From positions 2,814,501 through 2,878,500 of the forward strand of contig CM043967.1 of NCBI GenBank assembly GCA_014529385.2: a stretch of DNA of 64,000 bases, written 5' to 3'. Below the pieces are notes generated by a model that made no database searches, had not been told where the DNA came from, and worked only from the letters and a program-made list of their open reading frames with translations. Both the position numbers and the translations under genes were made by a program. Position 1 is the stretch's first letter. The number at the start of each line of letters is the position of its first letter. This DNA comes from Adiantum capillus-veneris (taxonomy: Eukaryota > Streptophyta > Polypodiopsida > Polypodiales > Pteridaceae). This document shows positions 56,720 through 64,000 of this stretch, piece by piece.

Positions 56720-57690
56720 AAAAAGTAGTATGCACACCACTAGTAAATATCAAGTGGGTGAAACCCACTTTTTATGGGTACAGCACCACTGATAGGCTGT
56801 GTTGAAGTGGTGCACCTGCAACACCCTTTAAAGTTGGGCAGAAACCATGGTTGCATCACTACATAGTTATGCTGATATGGTGCACCATCTCTTAAAAGTG
56901 ATACTGGACCACTGCTGTGCATCACTAAAAAGAGGTAAGGCTCTAGTAAAAACTGGCGATACAATGGGTGCATCACTTTCTAGTGGAAAGCCCTAACTAT
57001 TTTGTGGTGAAGCATCACTTTTAAGCGAAGCATCATGATGGTGCACCAATTTTCAGTGGTTCTACACACTTTTAAGGTACCGAATAACGTTCTAGTTAAG
57101 AAGCACCACTTTATAGTGGTGAAGACCACTATAAAGTGGTCAACATTCGGTACCTTAAAAGTGTGTATAACCACAGAAAAGTGGTGCTTCTTAACCTGAA
57201 CGTTATTTGGTATAAAGTGGTAAACACCAATAAAGTGGTGTTCACCACTTTTTGTGGTTCAAATCACATTTAAGTGGTGGTGTGTGATGGTCAACCACTT
57301 TCAGTGCTATAGAACCACTTTTTAGTGATGCTCTATAAAAGTGCAATAATCTTTAGTTCTGCATCTTTGCTAAAAGTGGTGGTTAAGTGCTTTTAAGTGA
57401 TGAAGCTTTACAAGGAGATACCACATTCTGTTGGTGTAGCACCACTTTTTAGGAGTGTAGCACCAGTTTTAAGTTGTGTACAACAATTCACATCGGTGAA
57501 GCACAACTGAACAGTGGTTCAGCCCACTTTTATGTGTTGGAGCACCACATTAAAGTGGTAAAGAAACACCAAAAGGTGATGTATCACCAGCAAATAGTGG
57601 TGTGGTAGGACTTATTAGTATTACCTAACGAGTTTTAAGTGGTTGAGAACCATTTAGTGGTACACCACCACTTAAAAATTTTGCAGTAGC
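56720..57690. repeat. Field of short palindromes built on ACCACT/AGTGGT
   Basis: Nearly every 20-30 bases an ACCACT or AGTGGT (or one-base variant) occurs, many paired into small inverted repeats such as CACCACTTTATAGTGGTG at 57102-57119. Larger inverted repeats are layered on top: 57064-57085 pairs perfectly (22 bp) with 57145-57166, and about 57083-57116 pairs with about 57177-57210. Weak traces recur at 60490-60580. No coding capacity. Confidence 0.85.
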
Positions 57691-59424
57691 ACTAAGAATG
57701 GTGCAAAAATCATTTCAACCTGTAATGGAATTGGCCTATTCAATTTGAGAATAGCGGAATTTAATGAGAGTACTTTCAAGAAATGATTTTGTGAGCATAG
57801 CGGGTAGACATAATTGAAGATAGCAACATGATCATAGCAATTAGTTAACTTGGCATAGACAATACTTTTGCAAGAGAGAGAGTTTAGAGAACATGACAAC
57901 AATTGACGACCGGATTTATGTGGAGCCAGTCCCCCCTCCAATAGGCATTTGTATTATGATTTCTCCCATAAAGAGAGACTTGTTACAATACAGTCTTTGT
58001 GTTCCTTGTGACCTAGGTGATGCCATGAAGATGGAAGGCTTCATGCACCACAAACATAACATAAACTTGAAGAAAGCTTTAACTATCCCAAGCCTCAGTC
58101 CCAAGACCTCAAACACCTTCGAAGGTGGAGAGAGCTAGCAGGGAATGAGGGTAGGGAAGAGGAAGAAGAAACATTTCGTAGGAGAAAGAATTAGTTCCTC
58201 ACTTATCATACTCTTGTTGCTAGCATACATAATAGCATAGTAATGAAGAAGAAGGAGATGGCAAGCTTAAGCATTGAAGCATGGCTCTTGGTTGGATTTG
58301 CACTCCATAGCCAAGAGTGTTGGTGTAGGCTCTCAACCTCTACTTGCTTGGAGAGGGAGCTCTTGCACTTTGCATATCACACAATGAGAGTGCTTGTGAG
58401 TGTGTGTGGGTGAGTATACCCCCTAGGCACCCCCCTAGCTTGCTTGGGTCGACCCCCCCTTGTAGCTCATGCCTGAAGCTCATTGGACCCCTCCAGGCCT
58501 AGCCAATCACAAGCAGGAGCCATTACAAGCAACATGGGTAGCCTTGGGACAAGTGTCCCCCTTTCCCCTTTGAGAGAGAGGACTTGATAAACGCTAAAAA
58601 AATTAGATAATTCATGTAATTTATCATTGGACCCCTTTGAAGCCTAGCCAATAGGCTTCAAGCAACACATGAAGGTAACATGGGTAGGGGCCTGACATGT
58701 GTCCTTGCTGCCTCTTCAAGATGGGCTTCCCTTGTGTGTGTGAGTGGGTGTTCTCTCTCTAGGCCCTAGGAAAAGGGCTCGCCCCCCCTCTTGTAGGAAT
58801 GCTTTTGACTTTTAGGTGATCAAGCACCTTACTCACCAAGCATGACAAAGCACTTGAACTAGGGGGGTTCCCACAAGCATCTCAGGCAAGCTTCTCAAGG
58901 CACCTCAAGTACTTTAATCATGCAGCAAGTCAAGCACCTCAAGCATGGAGCCAGTCAAGCACCTCAAGCATCTTAATCAAGCACCTCAAGCATGAAAAAC
59001 ACCTCAAGCATGACAAGCACCTCAAGCAGGACAAGCACCTCGAGCTTGGGCCGGGTTCCCACCTCAAGCTCAGCCCTAGCTTACTTAAGGTCAAAAGGAC
59101 TTTTACACACATTTATTGGAGGTCTTCAATGAAGCTAACCCTAAGGTCTTATGCTCCATTGGTTAGCCTTGCTCTTTGATAGACCATCTCCCTTTTGGGC
59201 CCCTTTACATTGGCCCCGTGTTGAGATAGATCTAAAAGCACATACCTATATCTTAACACTTGTTCCCGTTTATTCTCCCACATTAAGTGATCAATTTAAT
59301 ATGAGAAAATCATTTGGGTTAGTTATATATTAGATTTTATGACACAACCACTTCTTATTGTTGATAAAAAAAGTTTAATTATGGCTCATTACATACTAAC
59401 ATGTATTCATACATGTTTTTACAG
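57691..59424. other. Presumed intron or spacer with tandem repeats
   Basis: Two diverged copies of a unit starting CATTGGACCCCT lie at about 58490 and 58625. A minisatellite of CAAGCACCTCAAGCATGA units fills about 58910-59050. No coding sequence is recognised. Confidence 0.5.
58910..59050. repeat. CAAGCACCTCAAGCATGA minisatellite
   Basis: About eight imperfect units of 15-20 bases. Confidence 0.85.
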
Positions 59425-60703
59425 GGAGGTGGAGAGTACCACGAGTGGCCTTACCCACTCAAACAAGATTTTGCTTCACCAAGGAAGATTTTCATACCGA
59501 ATATGGGCTATGCTTGGTTGGCCAGGATCCGAAGCTCCCATGTGATGATGATTTCTCAGATGAGGAGTGGCTTAGGGTATGGCTTTACAAGCGCCACCAA
59601 AAGGAGAAGATGCATTTAAAGGGGTTGAGGGCTGAAATGTATGAAGAATGTCTCCTGCTATACGACAAAGTATATCAGGGAGCTCCCCCAAACAACGAGG
59701 TAGGCGTGCATTTTGCACATGGATTTACGTGGAAGAAGTGCAAGGGCGCTGAAGATTCTGAAGGTTTAGTTGCATGGGCTGTGTATGCTGAAGGTGTTAT
59801 CAAAATCTTACGCCAACTGAAAACTTTAAATAGGAAATTGGAGAAATGGAGGTCCACAAACGGTCCATGTCTTGCAAGCGAGTGGAAATTTAATGCAAAA
59901 AATATGCCTAATTACACTGACAGTACTGGCACAATATTTGACTGGCAGACATACTCAAGTGGACATCAATTTTTACGGCAGGCTAAGGAGGAATTTCTAA
60001 AGAAGTGGGCCTTTGGCTCGATGGGAACATTTGGAATGTCAAATGCTTCCTCGACTACATTTTCTGCGTCAACGGCTGATGTAGCAGCTATTTCTAACAT
60101 GAAGGCTAATGCTGTTGAAAAGTTAAAAGAGAAGAAGCAATGTCTCGAAGCAATAAAATTGCTTTAGATCAATCAAAGACAAAGAGAGTTGAGCAGGTTG
60201 GTTTGATGCGAGGCGCCGCCAAGATCATAGAGAGACTGAACAAGGATATGGAGGAACTCAAGTTGCATAAGGCTGGGCTTGTACCAAACGAGGAAGCAAT
60301 GGCAAAGCTTGAGACCTTGATTCAAATCAGAAAGGAGGCTCTCAAAGACATGGGACTTGATATTGAAGGGCACAATCTCGATAACCTAGGTGAAGAGGCA
60401 GCACAGTTACAGGTATGCAAGCTTGATTGATTCACCTAGTAGTAGTTGATATTACTTAAAAGGTTAAACTCTAATTAGAAAAAAATAGTTAGAGACCATT
60501 TTATATGGTAAAAGACCACTTAAATGTGTTTATATAACACTCTTAAGTGGTACCACATAAAGTGATGAAGACTCTTGAAAGTAATGCACAAACACTTATA
60601 CTGTTTTATAAAGTACGCAGTGCTATTTTTTTACAGGGTCAGCATGACACTTTGTTATGGGAAGTAGAAGTGGCGACAGGGCATCTTCGATTTGTAGAAA
60701 CGA
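59425..60703 (+). pseudogene. Unassigned gene cut by a CACTA element
   Basis: After an acceptor at 59423-59424, exon sequence runs to a donor at 60413 and resumes after an acceptor at 60635-60636. It reads RFCFTKEDFHTEYG, DDDFSDEEWLRVWLYKRH, LEKWRSTNGPCLASEWKF and FDWQTYSSGHQFLRQAKEEF, then a frame change near 60150 and a coiled-coil-like part (KIIERLNKDMEELKL, AMAKLETLIQIRKEAL). The final exon (GQHDTLLWEVEVATG) is interrupted at 60704 by the CACTA terminus, 22 codons in. Consensus splice sites and biased composition argue for a real former gene. I do not recognise the family. Confidence 0.5.
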
Positions 60704-60850
60704 CACTACAACAAAAAAGGGGGTTATCGTCGTATATAGCGACGCTTAACGTCGCTATACGCGTCGATATATGCGTCGGGCTGTGAACCTGTCGCAAAGA
60801 GCGTCGATATACGCGTGGAAAGGCTTTTCTAGCGACGCGTATATCGATGA

Positions 60851-61569
60851 CCATAACAGTAAATTTTTTTTCTTGGACAGACGGCAGGTAGCCTGGCCTG
60901 TGCCCAATGAAAAGATGGACACAGGCACCACAGCCAGACTTCCTGCCCTTTGTCCAAGAAAGCGAGTAGCACCAAAATCAACCGTGCTCCCGCAGAAATT
61001 TCGGCAGAGTTCCCTTCGTTTTTACATAAACTTTTTTTTTAAAATATATCATGTATATGCCTCCTACATGCTATCCATGTAGGATCTCACATGAGATTTA
61101 AGGCCAATGACCATAACGAACCATAACCATAACTTAAAAGCATAACCATAACTTGAAACCAGAACCAACCAATATAACCACTTTGATTATAACGAGAAAC
61201 AAAATTAACAATAACCATAAGCATAACCAGAAAGTTAAACATAACCATAAACAAAACCTGAACCATAACTATGTCTATATAAGAATAGGAGAAATAGCCA
61301 TGTCTATACAATGACAATGACAATAACCATAACCATAACCATAAGGAAAACAATAACTGTATGAACAATAATCATAACCATATATATATGTCTATACAAA
61401 AGGAGACACAGAAGCGTGTCTGTGTCTCACAAAGCATATATATGAAATCCGGGCCACTGATGATGACTAGGCATCACAACCTGCACATAGGACAACTCAC
61501 AAAATTAGTATTAACATATACTTACTTAATTAAATCAACTCACATATATTAACGTCTCACCTCAAGCGA
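60851..61569. other. Subterminal region of the CACTA element
   Basis: An imperfect inverted repeat has TTTCTTGGAC at 60869-60878 pairing with GTCCAAGAAA at 60952-60961. Degenerate AACCATAAC repeats fill about 61108-61385. No coding sequence. Confidence 0.7.
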
Positions 61570-62719
61570 TCAACGAGACTGTAAGGCCGCCCAGTCTACA
61601 GGCTCTCCTGAAGCATCAAGATCATTCAATACTTCATAGATACCTTTGCGATATCCATCTGACTCCTCTTGACGTGTCGAGGCTCGATGCATCGCAAGAT
61701 TCTGCGTTTATACAAAAATCAGAGTAATAACAATACATGATTCGTCGCGTCTTAAAAAACGCCATAGTTAAGATTGGATTAGAAACTCACAAACTCATAG
61801 CGAAAGGTGTCGAAGCCTCCGCTGCCAAGATGAGATGTCCCCTTGGTCATCTGTCATATCTGCGCAGCCTCACGCTGCTGTCTGAACCGCGTGGCCACTG
61901 TCCGCTCATTCTCCCTGATCTGAAGCCACGTCTCGTGTGGGATGACCGAAGGCTTAGGCAAGTCGATCCTGAAAGCCTTCTGAGCAGCATCTCGTCGATG
62001 TTCCACGGTGTCCCGTGCAACACCCTTGATCCAGCTCCTCGGAACAACGTCAGAACCCGGAGCAGGCTGGTACTCTCTCAGGATGGTCTCCACTATGTAA
62101 TTGACTTTGTGCTTTTCCTGCTGATCCTAAGACGTCAGAAGACTGGTCGAAAACTGTAGCTCCGCGAGCTGGCGAATCCGCTGTCTCATCTCAGTCCTGA
62201 CTCTATCCATGTCAACAGAACCATCTGGCCGTATAGTATAGAGCTTGGAGGCACTAGAATCGTGTGCCCCCCAAGGTGTCCGAGGTGTGCCAAGAGGTGT
62301 GTCGAGAGGTGTGCCTGGGTAGGACGGGGGTCGTGAGCGAGGAGGGGTTGAAGCATCTGTGGACCCTCCTCCACAGCAACCACCACCTCCACCTGACGAT
62401 CGCCGAGATTGGCGAGTACGCCTGTGCTGCGGAGATGAGGACGTACCCGCCTCTGCCCCACCCCTAGGTGTCGAAGCGACCGTGATGGGAGAAGCAGGCG
62501 TCGTACCCATAGGCGTCCCCCCCCCATAGGTGTCTCCCCCCCAGGCGTTGGACCCTTGGGTGTGAAGCCCGGAAGCATAGTACTCGTGCCTCTAGCTACC
62601 CAGTACTGAGAAGCCTCTGCCATCTGAGCAAGCGTCATTCGTGTAACGAAGCCCATGAATGCATCCACACTCATAGAAGCGGGATCTGGAAACTGGTCTG
62701 CCATACTAAAGTCCTGCAC
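61570..62719 (-). pseudogene. TNPA-like protein of the CACTA element (Transposase_24-type)
   Basis: Reading right to left from 62719 (MQDFSMADQFPDPAS), the N-terminal helix (FMGFVTRMTLAQMAEASQYW) leads to a low-complexity segment rich in GTP-Pro repeats and a Gly run. Then comes the domain VETILREYQPAPGSDVVP, RRDAAQKAFRIDLPKPS, TWLQIRENERTVATRF, which I take as the Ptta/En/Spm-type domain. Exon 1 ends at 61791 (donor GTGAGT), and exon 2, 61702-61570, reads HRASTRQEESDGYRKGIYEV to its stop. Defects are a frame change in a 9-base C run (about 62507-62515 on the plus strand) and stops at about 62127 and 61854. TNPA proteins bind the subterminal repeats. Confidence 0.7.
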
Positions 62720-62811
62720 AAAGAAAGTAAAATAAAGCGTCAGAACACAGTTGTTTAAATTAACTTTAAGGTTAATTTTAAATCAACGTCTTCACACAAA
62801 CACTTACAGGC

Positions 62812-63945
62812 CTAGGCCTCGACGAGTGAGGCATCATCGATAAGATCTTGCACCGTTTCATCTTCTATCTCTAATTGCAAACATAACTTTGCCCCAACTC
62901 GTTCTGGCAGATTGTCTTCATCCATTGCATCTTCATCTACAAGTGTCAATTCTGGCTCGTCTGCGTCATCCCTGGCATAGAAGCCATTTTCCTCTGCCAT
63001 ACCTTCGTCCATCTCATCTAATGTCACAATAGTATGGACGTCGTTTGACTGACTTTCCTCCAGGAGATCTTGCCCTTCAAATACTTGTTAATTTCTTGGA
63101 GCAACCTGAACCACAAACCACCACTGTCGCTCTCGAGGGTCCGGTACAAAGACCACTTGCTCGCAATGTTCGGGGAGAGAAAATGTGTCACTCGCATCTG
63201 TCCAAACCTTTATAGAATCTATTTGCACAAGTTTGTTTCCATCTCTGCATACCGTTGCATTGCGACCAGAAGTAATCACCTTGAACCACTTCACATCCAA
63301 CAAAAACATCTCAAACTGCCTGAAGATTACTTTCAGGATATCTGACACCAGACCACAGTAATCTAGGTTGCTAGTGCTCTCATTCGTGTCTCTGGCACTA
63401 GCCCTGCTCTTTTGCATGAAACTAACCATTACCCCACTATCAAACGTGTTTCTTCTGCTGTCAATTTTTTGTGTTCTGAAATGCTTTCCATGCGACCACA
63501 GTGCCATGTATGTATGATACTTCCAGTCACATCCAATAGCTAGCTGTTCCTCTTCTAGAGATATGGGTTCTCCGATCTGTCGAGCTGGTCTCACTGTCTT
63601 GTCCAACCATGCCATTGTAGGGAATTCAGGTAGAGGAGCGAGATAGTCTGGCAAGGGTAAACCTCTAGTCGTTCGGCTTCGCTTGAAATCCTGTCGCTCC
63701 CTATTGCGTCTCTCTTTCTCTTCTTCGTACCTTTCAAGCCATTTTTGCATCGGTGCTGAATTTAGTATACAGAACTTCATGATCTTTTCTCGCATGGCGT
63801 CGTTCATTTTCTTCGGCACCCATTGCCCTTGCGGCTCCTCTCCCACCAGTCTTGCATCCTCCTCATCGCTCCACAGTCGAGGCATTTCTGGGTCAGAACG
63901 GATAGAAATTCGGTCGTCAATACAAGAGACTCTTGCACCAGCCAT
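62812..63945 (-). pseudogene. TNP2-like CACTA transposase, C-terminal part (DUF4216-like)
   Basis: The frame enters from the right edge. 63945-63088 contains KIMKFCILNSAPMQKWLERY, then SGVMVSFMQKSRASARDT, DYCGLVSDILKVIF and LLDVKWFKVI, and ends WTDASDTFSLPEHCEQVVFV and WWFVVQVAPRN. This arrangement matches the DUF4216 domain found after the catalytic part of plant CACTA transposases. A TAA at about 63085 interrupts the frame, which then continues as a very acidic tail to 62812 (QVFEGQDLLEE, DEMDEGMAEENG). The DDE-containing Transposase_21 part would lie beyond the window. Upstream sequence right of 63945 has no ATG-supported start, so the true N-terminus is not visible. Confidence 0.78.
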
Positions 63946-64000
63946 CCTTTTGCCATGCTCCCCTCTGGACGCGCTTTTTGGTGAACAAAACCCTTAAGTG

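Larger units (their letters stand above)
60701..64000 (-). mobile_element. CACTA (En/Spm-type) transposon, left end and coding part
   Basis: The terminus CACTACAACAAAAAAGG starts at 60704, preceded by a likely 3 bp duplication CGA (60701-60703). Subterminal GCGTCGATATACGCG-type repeats fill 60730-60850. Genes lie on the minus strand: the C-terminal part of a TNP2-like transposase from the window edge to 62812, and a TNPA-like protein at 62719-61570. The other end is outside the window. Confidence 0.85.

Overview
The window looks like repeat-dominated nuclear DNA of a land plant. It is AT-rich, has long (GA)n, (GT)n and poly-G tracts, and carries Ty3/gypsy and Ty1/copia retrotransposons, CACTA (En/Spm-type) transposons, a SINE, a MITE and a broken pentatricopeptide-repeat (PPR) gene. 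The wording of the PPR repeats and the density of the microsatellites remind me of ferns, but that is an inference I could not test. No intact host gene is certain. Nearly every recognisable coding region is transposon-derived and interrupted by stops or frameshifts.

Layout. 1-3305 is the 3' part of a large LTR retrotransposon (element 1): a broken extra ORF, a polypurine tract and the start of its 3' LTR at 3306. 4487-6110 is a 5'-truncated pol fragment of a related Ty3/gypsy family. 8813-29241 is a complete 20.4 kb Ty3/gypsy element (element 2), with two 932 bp LTRs, a 5 bp target duplication (AAGGG), a tRNA-Asp-type primer site and a terminal polypurine tract. 29900-34010 is a much older relative with an internal 1.1 kb tandem duplication. 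34206-34421 is a MITE. From 35740 to 43892 a Ty1/copia element on the minus strand (copia B, 36218-43102) sits inside an older plus-strand copia (copia A). 43893-52790 is mostly anonymous, with a few unassigned exons and microsatellites. 52790-60703 holds one CACTA end, a tandem array of tRNA-like SINE units, a PPR pseudogene, a well-defined SINE, a field of short palindromes and an unassigned multi-exon gene. That gene is cut at 60704 by a second CACTA element that runs off the right edge with transposase genes on the minus strand.

Element 2 is the most unusual object. It combines (i) eight 24 bp palindromes (half-site AGACATCCTACG followed directly by its reverse complement), four in the leader before gag and four between pol and the downstream ORF, with a half-copy in each LTR; (ii) two consecutive integrase zinc-binding modules with identical H-x6-H-x30-C-x2-C spacing; (iii) a second retropepsin-like domain after the integrase, besides the usual one before the reverse transcriptase; and (iv) a coiled-coil ORF of about 1,100 codons downstream of pol, also present in element 1. 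Element 2 itself carries nonsense and frameshift mutations, while its LTRs differ at only about 27 of 932 positions. It is therefore probably a recently inserted, now defective copy. It could be mobilised in trans or represent a young lineage whose intact members lie elsewhere.
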